Positions 35,882-45,073 of a stretch of 61,607 bases of DNA are shown piece after piece (positions within the stretch are counted from its first letter, which is position 1; each line of letters begins with the position of its first letter). The position numbers and the translations under genes were made by a program. Source of the DNA: JBFKQC01 sp041627895 (GTDB taxonomy: Bacteria > Pseudomonadota > Alphaproteobacteria > Rhodobacterales > Rhodobacteraceae); contig JBFKQC010000014.1 in assembly GCA_041627895.1 (NCBI GenBank), positions 1 to 61,607 of the forward strand, read 5' to 3'. The notes beneath the pieces are model-generated. The model saw only the letters and a list, made by a program, of their open reading frames with translations. It was not told the DNA's origin and made no database searches.

Positions 35882-36745
35882 ATGCCGCGCAACGCCGCCC
35901 TCGCCGCCGCCCTCGCCGCCGTCCTGCTTGCCGGAACCCCGGCGCAGGCCCAGGCCCAGGACCAGGGCCGCCGTCCCAGCCACTGCATCGCCATCGCCGA
36001 TGCGGCGCCCGGAATCGAGTACCTGCAGAAGGCGAGCTTCGACGCCCCGGTGCCGGATTTCAGCGTGCGCATCAGCTATGTCGACCACTCGATGTTCCTG
36101 ATCCGCGCGCCCGGCGGGCTGAGTGCGGTGACAGATTACGCCGGCTATCTCGGCACCACCGATTTCCTGCCCGACGTGGTGACGATGAACCACGCCCACG
36201 ACACGCATTTCACGATGTTTCCCAGCCCGGACATCGCCCATGTCCTGAAAGGCTGGGGCCCGACCGAGGCCGGCATCCGGCATCACCTGGACCTCGGCGA
36301 AATGCTGATCCGCAACGTGCCAACCGACATCCGCGGCCGGTTCGGCGGGGCGTCGGAAAGGAACGGCAACTCGATCTTCGTCTTCGAGGTCGAGGGGCTT
36401 TGCATCGGCCATCTCGGGCACCTGCATCACGAACCCGACGAGATGCAGTATGCCGCGCTCGGCCGGCTGGACGTGGTGATGGCCGCCGTCGACGGCGGGC
36501 TGACGCTGCCGACCGAGGTGATCGTGCGGATCATGAAACGGCTGAAATCCTCGGTGGTGATCCCGATGCACTGGTTCGGCCGCGCCTCGCTGGACCGCTT
36601 CCTGGCGGAGATGGCCGACGAATTCGACATCCGCCGCGCCAACGGCTCGGATTACGTCGTCTCGCTGCGCACCCTGCCGCCGCGCCCGACGGTCGTGGTG
36701 CTGGAACCGCGGTTCCTGCGGATGCCGGACTTTCCGGGCGATTGA
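35882..36745 (+). CDS. secreted MBL-fold hydrolase-like protein
   Basis: 287 aa with a signal peptide (AGTPAQAQAQD). The fold is that of UlaG-like MBL proteins (MNHAHDTHF, CIGHLGHLHHE, VVIPMHWFG), so some metal ligands remain although the usual HxHxDH is HAHDTH. It begins the divergent unit opposite the dioxygenase. Probably periplasmic. Confidence 0.77.
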   Translation: MPRNAALAAALAAVLLAGTPAQAQAQDQGRRPSHCIAIADAAPGIEYLQKASFDAPVPDFSVRISYVDHSMFLIRAPGGLSAVTDYAGYLGTTDFLPDVVTMNHAHDTHFTMFPSPDIAHVLKGWGPTEAGIRHHLDLGEMLIRNVPTDIRGRFGGASERNGNSIFVFEVEGLCIGHLGHLHHEPDEMQYAALGRLDVVMAAVDGGLTLPTEVIVRIMKRLKSSVVIPMHWFGRASLDRFLAEMADEFDIRRANGSDYVVSLRTLPPRPTVVVLEPRFLRMPDFPGD

Positions 36746-36782
36746 CTTGCACGCGCCCGCGCACCGTGCTTGACCGGGCGGC

Positions 36783-38222
36783 ATGCTGACCCCCGTCGAT
36801 GCCGCCCTGGAGGCGCGGCTGCGCGCCCTTTTGCCCGCTGCCGCGTTCCGCGACCCGTCGCAGGGCTATCTGGAGGAACCCCGCGGCACGCATCGCGGGC
36901 AGGCGGGGCTGGTCGTCGCGCCGGGCTCGACCGACGAGGTGGCCGCGGTGATCCGCGCCGCCGGCGCCGCGCGGGTGCCGGTGGTGCCCTATGGCGGCGG
37001 CACCGGGCTGGTCGCGGGCCAGGTGGCGCCCGACGGGCCGCTGCCGCTGATCCTGTCGCTCGAACGGATGACCCGGATCCGCAGCGTGCATCCGCGGGAA
37101 AACGTGCTGGTGGCCGAGGCCGGCGCGGTCCTCGCCAAGGTGCAGGCCGCCGCGGAAGACGCCGGGCGGCTGTTTCCGCTGTCGCTGGCCAGCGAGGGCT
37201 CGGCCCGGATCGGCGGGCTTCTGGCCACCAATGCGGGCGGGGTCAACGTTCTGCGCTACGGCAGCGCGCGCGAGCTTTGCCTCGGGATCGAGGCGGTGCT
37301 GCCCGACGGCGGCATCCTGCACGGGCTGAAACGGCTGAGGAAGGACAACACGGGCTATGACCTGAAGAGCCTGCTGATCGGGTCCGAGGGCACGTTGGGC
37401 GTGATCACCGCGGCGGCGCTGCGCCTCTTGCCGCGGCCGGCGGCGACGGGCGCGGCGCTGCTGGTCGTGCCGTCGCCCGAGGCGGCGCTGTCGCTTCTGG
37501 CCATGGCCGGAGAGCGGATCGGCGGCGGCATTTCGGCCTTCGAGCTGATATCCGGCATGGGTTTGCAGTTCATAGCCGAAAAGATGCCGCAAATCCGCCT
37601 TCCTTTTGCGGAAATGCCGGAATGGCTGGTGCTGATCGACCTCGGCCTCGGGCCCGGGCAGGACCCCGCGGCGGCGCTGGAAGAGTTGTTCGCCGCGGCG
37701 CACGCGGCGGGGCTGGCCGGCGACGGGCTGGTCGCGCAATCCGAAGCGCAGCGGCGGGAATTCTGGACCTTGCGCGAATCGCTGCCGGCGGCGAACCGGC
37801 TGGTGGGCGCGATCTCGTCGCACGACATTTCGCTGCCCCTGGGCGCGGTGCCCGGGTTCATCGACCGCGCCGCCGAGACGCTGGCCGGAATCGGCGCCTA
37901 CCGGATCAACTGTTTCGGCCATCTCGGCGACGGCAACCTGCATTTCAACGCCTTCCCGATGCCGGGCGAGGCGCGTGCCGACCGGATTGCCGAGAAACCC
38001 GCGGTGCAGCGTGCGATCCACGACCTCGTGCACCGGATGGAGGGCTCGATCAGCGCCGAGCACGGTATCGGGCGGCTGAAGGCCGAGGATCTGCAGCGCT
38101 ACGGCGACCCGGCCAAGCTGCGCGCGATGCGCGCGATCAAGGCGGCGCTGGATCCGCTCGGCATCATGAACCCGGGCGCCGTGCTGGCGGCACCGTCCTG
38201 CGCGGATCAGGCCGATGAGTGA
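36783..38222 (+). CDS. FAD-linked oxidase, D-2-hydroxyacid dehydrogenase/GlcD-like
   Basis: 479 aa. PCMH/VAO FAD domain (VPVVPYGGGTGLVAGQV, LATNAGGVNVLRYG, IGSEGTLGVIT) and a cap domain ending with FGHLGDGNLHFN and SAEHGIGRLK, the substrate metal and arginine contacts of the GlcD/D2HGDH family. It oxidises a 2-hydroxyacid to a 2-oxoacid with FAD. The stop overlaps the next gene by 8 bp. Confidence 0.9.
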   Translation: MLTPVDAALEARLRALLPAAAFRDPSQGYLEEPRGTHRGQAGLVVAPGSTDEVAAVIRAAGAARVPVVPYGGGTGLVAGQVAPDGPLPLILSLERMTRIRSVHPRENVLVAEAGAVLAKVQAAAEDAGRLFPLSLASEGSARIGGLLATNAGGVNVLRYGSARELCLGIEAVLPDGGILHGLKRLRKDNTGYDLKSLLIGSEGTLGVITAAALRLLPRPAATGAALLVVPSPEAALSLLAMAGERIGGGISAFELISGMGLQFIAEKMPQIRLPFAEMPEWLVLIDLGLGPGQDPAAALEELFAAAHAAGLAGDGLVAQSEAQRREFWTLRESLPAANRLVGAISSHDISLPLGAVPGFIDRAAETLAGIGAYRINCFGHLGDGNLHFNAFPMPGEARADRIAEKPAVQRAIHDLVHRMEGSISAEHGIGRLKAEDLQRYGDPAKLRAMRAIKAALDPLGIMNPGAVLAAPSCADQADE

Positions 38223-39498
38223 CCCGCATGTCATGATCGCCGGCGGCGGAATCGGCGGGCTGGCGACGGCGCTGACGCTGCACCAGATCGGGGTGCGCGC
38301 CACCGTGTTCGAGGCGGTGCGCGACCTCAGGCCCCTGGGCGTCGGCATCAACCTGCAGCCCAATGCCGTGCGCGAGCTCTTCGATCTGGGGATCGGGCCC
38401 GAGGTGCTGGACGCCGTCGGCGTGCCGGCGCGGGAATGGGCGCTGGTCGGGCGCAACGGCCACGAGATCTATGCCGAGCCGAGGGGCATGTTCGCGGGCT
38501 ATAATTGGCCGCAATACGCGGTGCATCGCGGCCGGTTCCACATGGCGCTGTACGACGCGCTGCGGGCGCGCGCGGGCGACGGGGCGGTGCGGCTGGGGCG
38601 GCGCGTGGCGGGCTACGAGCCCTGCGACGGCAGGGTTTCGGTGCGGCTGGAACATGCCGGCGGCGGCACCTCGCGCGAAACCGGCACGCTGCTGATCGGC
38701 GCCGACGGCATCCATTCGGCGATCCGCGCGCAGATGCACCCCCGTCAGCCGCCGATCCACTGGGGCGGCGCGATCATGTGGCGCGGCACCACGCGGGCGC
38801 GGCCGATCCGCACGGGATCGTCCTTCGTCGGGCTCGGGTCCAGCACGCAGCGCATGGTGATCTACCCGATCTCGCATCCCGGCGAGGACGGGCTGGCCGA
38901 GATCAACTGGATCGCCGAGGTCACGGTCGACCCGGCAGAGGGCTGGCAGTCGTCGTCTTGGTTCGGCCGGGCCGAGGTGGCCGACTTCCTGCACCATTTC
39001 GCCGACTGGCGCTATGACTGGCTGGATGTGCCGGCGCTGCTCGAGGGGGCGGACGTGGCCTATGAGAACCCGATGATCGACCGCGACCCGATCCCGACCT
39101 GGGTCGAGGGGCCGGTGGCTTTGCTGGGCGACGCGGCGCATGCGATGTATCCCACCGGGTCGAACGGGGCGAGCCAGGCGGTGGTCGACGCGCGCGTCCT
39201 GGGCGCGGCGATGGTGGCGCACGGGGTGACCCCGGCGGCGCTGGCGGCCTACGACGCGCGGCTTTGCGGGCCGGTCTCGGAGGTGGTGCTGCGAAACCGC
39301 GGCGCCGGGCCGTTCGGGCTGTTGAACCTGGTCGAGGACCGCTGCGGCGGCAGCTTCGACGATATCAACGCGGTGATCCCGGCCGAGGAGCGCGCGGCGT
39401 TCATGGCGGGCTACAAGCGCGCGGCGGGCTTCGCCGTCGAGGCGCTGAACGCCGCGCTGCCCACGATCGCTCCGGGCGCGCGGGTGGCGGCGGGCTGA
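38215..39498 (+). CDS. FAD-dependent monooxygenase (UbiH/PHBH-like)
   Basis: 427 aa. GGGIGGLATALTLHQIG at the N terminus, DG motif LLIGADGIHSAIR, and VALLGDAAHAMYPTGSNGASQA for the second FAD contact: a group A flavoprotein hydroxylase, closest in feel to PhzS/salicylate hydroxylase-like members. Coupled by overlap to the GlcD-like gene. With the extradiol dioxygenase across the divergent promoter it fits aromatic ring hydroxylation followed by cleavage. Confidence 0.87.
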   Translation: MSDPHVMIAGGGIGGLATALTLHQIGVRATVFEAVRDLRPLGVGINLQPNAVRELFDLGIGPEVLDAVGVPAREWALVGRNGHEIYAEPRGMFAGYNWPQYAVHRGRFHMALYDALRARAGDGAVRLGRRVAGYEPCDGRVSVRLEHAGGGTSRETGTLLIGADGIHSAIRAQMHPRQPPIHWGGAIMWRGTTRARPIRTGSSFVGLGSSTQRMVIYPISHPGEDGLAEINWIAEVTVDPAEGWQSSSWFGRAEVADFLHHFADWRYDWLDVPALLEGADVAYENPMIDRDPIPTWVEGPVALLGDAAHAMYPTGSNGASQAVVDARVLGAAMVAHGVTPAALAAYDARLCGPVSEVVLRNRGAGPFGLLNLVEDRCGGSFDDINAVIPAEERAAFMAGYKRAAGFAVEALNAALPTIAPGARVAAG

Positions 39499-39803
39499 GG
39501 CGGCGCGCCGCGGTTTCGGATTCTTTTTGAACCTTCCGGTGCCGCGCGCGGTTCGCCGCGCGCGCGATCCTTCAACCCATTGGTAACGAACATGCTTTTC
39601 GCGGGACAGCGGCCCCCGCGGCAGACGATATCCGATAACCCCGCGCCGATATTGCCTGTCCGGAGCGACCGGCGCCAGGCTGTTTCCAAGGCCGCAACCC
39701 GACGCGACCCCGAACCGAAAGGACCAACGACCAACCCGCCACGCGCCCCGAGCGACCCGCCCCAGCCAGCCGTCCGGGACCGCCACCAGAAAGGACCCCT
39801 ACG
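39499..39803. other. 305-bp region upstream of two small genes
   Basis: No gene. The stretch 39570-39600 (CCTTCAACCCATTGGTAACGAAC) is AT-richer and is the likely promoter for the small secreted protein that follows. Confidence 0.45.
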
Positions 39804-40118
39804 ATGACCAGGCTGACCCTCGCCGCCGCGCTTGCCGCCGCAACGCTCGTCCCCGCCGCCACCACCGCCCAGCCGATGCAGAACTGTGCCGAGCGCGACA
39901 AGGTGCTCGCCCGGCTCGACAAGGGCTTTGGCGAGACCCTCCAGTCGATCGGGCTGGCGCCGAACAACATGCTGATCGAGGTCTTCGCCTCGGACGAGAC
40001 CGGGACCTGGACGATCACCGCCACCACGGCGGCCGGCCTGACCTGCATCCTCGCCGCCGGGCAGGCCTTTGAGAGCACCAGCACCGGGCTGACCCCGGTC
40101 AAGGGGGAGTTGCTGTGA
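39804..40118 (+). CDS. small secreted protein
   Basis: 104 aa with a signal peptide (MTRLTLAAALAAATLVPAATTA) and two cysteines (QNCAERD, LTCILAA). It has AAAGGA upstream of the ATG. Recognised only as a type common in Rhodobacterales; no function. The last codons overlap the start of a tiny downstream gene. Confidence 0.75.
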   Translation: MTRLTLAAALAAATLVPAATTAQPMQNCAERDKVLARLDKGFGETLQSIGLAPNNMLIEVFASDETGTWTITATTAAGLTCILAAGQAFESTSTGLTPVKGELL

Positions 40119-40249
40119 TGGACGGTTTCATGAAGGCCCTGATGGCGCTCGACGAGATCCCGCGCACCGAACCCGACTGGCGGACCCATTCGAACCGCCC
40201 GCCGCGCTATACCCCGCCGCCGGCGATCGCGCCGCAGAAGCTCTGGTAG
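40118..40249 (+). CDS. 43-aa protein translationally coupled to the gene upstream
   Basis: It starts within TGATG, sharing the stop of the 104-aa gene, and encodes MDGFMKALMALDEIPRTEP... ending APQKLW. AGGGGGAG lies ahead of the ATG. It is acidic at the N terminus and Pro/Arg-rich at the C terminus, with no signal peptide. Ends one base before the convergent apt stop. Probably real, function unknown. Confidence 0.6.
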   Translation: MDGFMKALMALDEIPRTEPDWRTHSNRPPRYTPPPAIAPQKLW

Positions 40250-40250
40250 C

Positions 40251-40790
40251 TCAGAGCCCCTCGAACGCGCAAAGCGCGTGCACGTCCATGCCCATCGCCT
40301 CGAGCTTCCTGCGCCCGCCGAGGTCCGGCAGGTCGATGATGAAGGCGCAGCCGACGATCTTGGCGCCGAGCCGCTCCAAGAGCTTGATGCCCGCCTCCGC
40401 GGTGCCGCCCGTGGCCAGCAGATCGTCGACGATCAGCACGGTCTCGCCCGGCTCGACGGCGTCGTCGTGGATCTCGACGATCGCCTCGCCGTATTCCAGC
40501 TTGTAGTCCTGGCTGATCGTGCGCCCCGGCAGCTTGCCCTTCTTGCGCACCGGAACGAAGCCGCAGCTAAGCTGGTGCGCGATCGCGCCGCCGAGGATGA
40601 AGCCGCGCGCCTCGAGCCCGACGACCTTGTCGATCGGCTCGCCGGTATAGGGGTGCAGCATCTGGTCGATTGCCATGCGAAAGCCGCGCGCGTCGGCGAA
40701 AAGCGTGGTCACGTCGCGGAACATGATCCCCTCGTGGGGGAAGTCGACGATGGTGCGGATGTAGTCCTTGACGTTGCGGGATTTCTGCAT
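40251..40790 (-). CDS. apt: adenine phosphoribosyltransferase
   Basis: 179 aa, full length. The PRPP motif VLIVDDLLATGGTA and the type I PRTase start (SRNVKDYIRTIVDFPHEGIMFRDVT) are clear. Converts adenine and PRPP to AMP. With mtnP nearby it recycles the adenine released from methylthioadenosine. Confidence 0.97.
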   Translation of the reverse strand: MQKSRNVKDYIRTIVDFPHEGIMFRDVTTLFADARGFRMAIDQMLHPYTGEPIDKVVGLEARGFILGGAIAHQLSCGFVPVRKKGKLPGRTISQDYKLEYGEAIVEIHDDAVEPGETVLIVDDLLATGGTAEAGIKLLERLGAKIVGCAFIIDLPDLGGRRKLEAMGMDVHALCAFEGL

Positions 40791-40854
40791 CGGCGCCCTT
40801 CCTCGAAAGCCCGGAAGGTTGTCGCCGATCAGGCCGTGGCGCGCAAGGCCCCGG

Positions 40855-40971
40855 TCAGCGCCGGCGGTCGCGGAACAGCCGGTAGAGGCCGTCGTTCAGC
40901 CATCTCAGATGCGGCTTGTGCCAGTCCATCCGGTCGCGGATCAAAAGGTGGCGGGCCGTGGTCAAATTCAT
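40855..40971 (-). CDS. 38-aa basic protein, divergent from the RHH regulator
   Basis: MNLTTARHLLIRDRMDWHKPHLRW... ending FRDRRR. A good GAGAAAGGA site sits ten bases from the ATG, across an A tract. No family recognised; the high Arg/His content could suit nucleic acid or membrane contact. Included because of the strong ribosome site and shared promoter region. Confidence 0.5.
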   Translation of the reverse strand: MNLTTARHLLIRDRMDWHKPHLRWLNDGLYRLFRDRRR

Positions 40972-41031
40972 TTTTTTTTCCTTTCTCAATCGGATGCCGC
41001 TATTGTCGCCTGCGGCTACCGCATCTGCGAC

Positions 41032-41050
41032 GTATATACATTGCATATGC
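41032..41050. promoter_or_regulatory. twin 8-bp palindromes, candidate RHH operator
   Basis: GTATATAC (41032-41039) and GCATATGC (41043-41050) are both perfect palindromes with centres 11 bp apart, one DNA turn, in the divergent promoter of the RHH gene and the 38-aa gene. This is the layout bound by Arc/CopG-type dimers. Confidence 0.5.
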
Positions 41051-41085
41051 GAGAATCAAGCGATGCGGTTGGGGGACACGCAGGC

Positions 41086-41262
41086 GTGAACGACAAGCCG
41101 AAAGCCGAGAAGCCCGGCAAGAAGAACAGCCAGCTGGTGCTGCGGCTGAAGCAGGAAGAGCGCGACGCCTTCGTCGAGCTTTGCAACGCGCAGGATACCA
41201 GCGCGGCGCGCGAGATCAGGCGGTTCATCCGGCGGTATCTGAAGGACCACGGCGCCGGGTGA
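41086..41262 (+). CDS. ribbon-helix-helix DNA-binding protein
   Basis: 58 aa from the GTG at 41086, which has GGGGGA upstream; an ATG at 41047 would add 13 residues but lies inside the proposed operator. The pattern QLVLRLKQEERDAFVELCNAQDT (strand, helix, helix start) followed by SAAREIRRFIRRYLK fits the Arc/CopG fold. A lysine-rich N-terminal tail (KPKAEKPGKK) precedes the strand. Probably autoregulated. Confidence 0.65.
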   Translation: MNDKPKAEKPGKKNSQLVLRLKQEERDAFVELCNAQDTSAAREIRRFIRRYLKDHGAG

Positions 41263-41647
41263 GTTCGCCGGACGCGCGGCGCGGCGGAATTTCGGGGAAA
41301 ATCCGGGCACAGGTTTCCGGTGGAAGCCTGTGGCGCGTTGCTGCGGCGTGGTGTCTCGCGATCTGGCATGCGAACCGTGTTCGGGGTTCGGGGACGGCGG
41401 CGCCGCCGATTGACGTATCCGCAGGGTTTCCCCCGGCGGTTCCCGGCCCGGCGTCTGTTACCCGCGGGCCGAAGCGATCTGAACCGTCCCCACGCCCGAT
41501 GACGGGCGATCCCGGGGACCGGACTGTCGTGGCTGCGCGGGATTCCTGCCCCGCGCCGAAGCTTCGGGGCGCGGTATACCCCGGCGATGGTTTATGAAAT
41601 CCTAACCGACCGCGCGCTGCCGTCCCGGTCCGCTCCGGCGGGCGGCC
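41263..41647. other. 385-bp region without a recognised gene
   Basis: GC-rich sequence between the RHH gene and the end of mtnP. Nothing beyond an AT-richer patch at 41585-41610 was seen. Confidence 0.4.
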
Positions 41648-42520
<873 letters not shown>

Positions 42521-42688
42521 TGCCTGTCTCCGTCGCCTGGCCTGTCCGCGACGGCCACCCTAGAGCAAGTTGACCCAAGGTGGAAACGCTCGGCGCGCGG
42601 GAATTTTCCAGGGCGAGAGCGGCCGCCGCGGCGGCCGCCCTCTGGCAACATCGCACTCGCTACTCGGCACTTACCCGGGGCCGCCGCG

Positions 42689-42958
42689 TCACTGGTTGAC
42701 GGTCGGCACTGTGGCGTTGTCCGATTTCGCATCCGAGGCGGCGTCGCCGCGGGCGCCGCCCTTGACCACGGCGGAAACGCCCTTGCCGTCCAGCACGCCG
42801 GCATCGGTCAGCGCGTCGATCACGTCGCGCGCGCCGGTCTGGGTGCCGGGCTCGAAGCCGCCGTCGGCGACGCCCTGGTCATGCGCCTTGGCAAGCGCCG
42901 AACCGGCGAGCAGAAGCGTGGCGAGGCCGGCGGATACGATTACGTTGCGGGTCTTCAT
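42689..42958 (-). CDS. small secreted protein
   Basis: 89 aa, signal peptide MKTRNVIVSAGLATLLLAGSALA. The mature chain is Gly/Asp/Ala-rich with ARDVIDALTDAGVLDGKGVSAVVKGG and no cysteine. GAAAGGA precedes the start. No function recognised. It is divergent from the flavodoxin gene, so it shares the FNR-box region. Confidence 0.72.
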   Translation of the reverse strand: MKTRNVIVSAGLATLLLAGSALAKAHDQGVADGGFEPGTQTGARDVIDALTDAGVLDGKGVSAVVKGGARGDAASDAKSDNATVPTVNQ

Positions 42959-43105
42959 TGCGATGTCCTTTCTGGTCCAAATGGCTGCAACGCGGCGCCC
43001 GGGCGGCAGGCCCGGTTTGCCGCTGCATCTGGACTCACGCCGAGGACGCGGCGAAAGTTTCACCGGGGTGCCGGAAATCTGCGGGCAAGGCGCGGCCCGC
43101 CCCGG

Positions 43106-43119
43106 TTGACCCCGATCAA
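43106..43119. promoter_or_regulatory. FNR/FnrL box upstream of the flavodoxin gene
   Basis: TTGACCCCGATCAA fits TTGA-N6-TCAA with both half-sites intact; against TTGAT-N4-ATCAA only position 5 differs. It ends 54 bp before the flavodoxin ATG, a distance suited to activation by FnrL at low oxygen. Confidence 0.6.
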
Positions 43120-43173
43120 CGCGGGCGGTGCCGCACCCTGCCAGCATCGCCCCTGTCAGGCGGAAGGACCGGG

Positions 43174-43656
43174 ATGCGCTCGCACGTCGTCTATTATTCG
43201 CGCACCGGCGCGACGCGGCTGCTGGCCGAGGCGCTGGCCGCGCGCACCCTGGGCGAGATCAGCGAGATCCGCTGTGCCTGCTATCGCCGCGGTCTGGTCG
43301 GCTGGCTGCAGGCCGGCCGCGACACCTGGCGCGGCGCGGCGCCGGACATCGCGGTCGACATCACCGGCGAGGATGCCGATTGCCTGCTGCTCGGCGGCCC
43401 GGTCTGGTCCGGCCGGATCGCCGCGCCGGTGCGAAGCTATCTGGCCGGTCTCGACGCCCTGCCCGCCCGTGTCGGCGCGTTCCTGACCTCGGACAACCCG
43501 CCGCCGCATCCCCGCGCCGAAGCCGAGATCGCGGCGCTTCTGGGGCGCAGGCCCGAGGCGGTTCTGTGCCTTACCGCGGAAGACGTGCGCGCCGGGGCGC
43601 ATATGGATGAGATCGAGGATTTCCTGCGCGCGCTGACCCATGTCGAGGAAGCGTGA
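43174..43656 (+). CDS. flavodoxin-like protein
   Basis: 160 aa. FMN phosphate loop YYSRTGATRLLAEAL and the flavin-stacking region GGPVWSGRIAAPVRSYL mark the fold; it matches the short flavodoxin/WrbA-HemG-like group rather than electron-transfer flavodoxins. GGAAGGA precedes the ATG. The FNR box suggests low-oxygen expression. Confidence 0.83.
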   Translation: MRSHVVYYSRTGATRLLAEALAARTLGEISEIRCACYRRGLVGWLQAGRDTWRGAAPDIAVDITGEDADCLLLGGPVWSGRIAAPVRSYLAGLDALPARVGAFLTSDNPPPHPRAEAEIAALLGRRPEAVLCLTAEDVRAGAHMDEIEDFLRALTHVEEA

Positions 43657-43776
43657 GGCGGCGGGCGGCGGGTATTTTCCGGATAGCGGGGGTGGGACGG
43701 CACCGGCGTGAGGCGGGCCCTTCCGTCGCAACCCCGGCTTCCTCGCTCCGGATCGGATGAACAGCCTGTTGCAACC

Positions 43777-44388
43777 TCACATCTGGTCGTCCGGGCGCGC
43801 CAGGCTGAACAGCTCGGTCACCCGGGCATAATCGCGATAGCCGAGCCGCGCCAGCGGCTGGTACCGCGTGACGTCGAAGCGCCCGTCGACCAGGCAGTCG
43901 TCGCGCAGATGGATGCCGGTGACCTCGCCCAGGATCAGCCGGTTCGCCTTGCCCGGCAGATCGACGATCCGCGTCAGCCGGCATTCCAGCGCCGCGGGCG
44001 TGCCGGCGACGCGTGAACAGTCGATGGTGCGGCAGGGCTCGCGCACCAGCCCCGCCCTCTCGAACTCGTCCACGTCGGCGGGATAGGTGCCCGAGGTCGC
44101 GTTCATCGCCCCGCGCATCGCGTATTCCACGATGTTGACACAGAACACGCCCGTGGCGCGGATATTGGCCACGCTGTCCTTGGTGCCGTCCTGGTCCGGC
44201 TTGACCCCGGTCGAGGAAAACATCACCTGCGGCGGGACATAGGCCACCGCGTTGAAGAACGAATAGGGCGCCAGGTTGTCGCGGCCATCGGCCGAGCGGC
44301 TCGAGATCCAGCCGATCGGCCGCGGCGTGACGACGGCGTTGAACGGGTTGTGCGGCAGGCCGTGGCCGTCTTCGGGGCGGTAGAACAT
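43777..44388 (-). CDS. flavin reductase-like protein
   Basis: 203 aa, FMN-binding split-barrel (DIM6/NTAB) family: HNPFNAVVTPRPIGWISSRSADG at the start and PYSFFNAVAYVPPQVMFSS are the FMN contacts. May reduce free flavin or act as an NAD(P)H-flavin oxidoreductase. Stands alone between the flavodoxin and a divergent GNAT gene. Confidence 0.87.
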   Translation of the reverse strand: MFYRPEDGHGLPHNPFNAVVTPRPIGWISSRSADGRDNLAPYSFFNAVAYVPPQVMFSSTGVKPDQDGTKDSVANIRATGVFCVNIVEYAMRGAMNATSGTYPADVDEFERAGLVREPCRTIDCSRVAGTPAALECRLTRIVDLPGKANRLILGEVTGIHLRDDCLVDGRFDVTRYQPLARLGYRDYARVTELFSLARPDDQM

Positions 44389-44467
44389 GCGGGCGTCTCC
44401 GGTCGCGTTGCCGGGGACCTAGCGCCGTGCTAGGGGCGTTTCCAGCGAAAAACGAGAGGGAACAGGG

Positions 44468-44956
44468 GTGTACGACCTCGCCCGCGAGGGACCGGATGAC
44501 TGGTGGGAGGTCGAGGCGCTCTATGACCTCTGCTTCGCGCCGGGGCGCGAGGCGCTGTCGTCCTATCGGCTGCGCGACGGGATCGAACCGATTGCGGACC
44601 TCTGCCTGCTGGCGCGCGACGGCGACGGCATTCTCGCCGCTGCGGTGCGCAACTGGCCGGTGCGGGTGGACGGGGCGGCGGCGCTGCTGCTGGGGCCGAT
44701 CGCGGTGCACCCGACGCGGCAGGGCGAGGGGCTGGGCGCGCTTCTGATCCGGGAGAGCCTGACGCGGGCCGCCGCGCTCGGCTGGCAGCGGGTGATGCTG
44801 GTGGGCGACGCGCCCTATTACGGGCGCTTCGGGTTCGCGCGGCTCGACGGCATCGAGATGCCGCCGCCCACCAACCCCGACCGGGTGCTGGGGCTTTCGC
44901 TCGGCGGCGGCGACGCCTGGGCCGGGGTGACCGGACACGTCGCGCGCTGGGGCTGA
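44468..44956 (+). CDS. GNAT N-acetyltransferase
   Basis: 162 aa from a GTG start with GAGGGAACAGG upstream. The acetyl-CoA site is GPIAVHPTRQGEGLGALLIRE, followed by MLVGDAPYYGRFGF, typical of the YhbS-like subgroup. Substrate unknown. Confidence 0.87.
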   Translation: MYDLAREGPDDWWEVEALYDLCFAPGREALSSYRLRDGIEPIADLCLLARDGDGILAAAVRNWPVRVDGAAALLLGPIAVHPTRQGEGLGALLIRESLTRAAALGWQRVMLVGDAPYYGRFGFARLDGIEMPPPTNPDRVLGLSLGGGDAWAGVTGHVARWG

Positions 44957-45073
44957 GCGCGGGCGCAGGCGCGGCGCAGGATATCGCCGGATATCAACAC
45001 CTTGTGCGATTGCCGCTTGAATCCGGGCCGCGGAATGCTGACCTTTTCAGCGATGGCATTCCCGGACGGTCAC

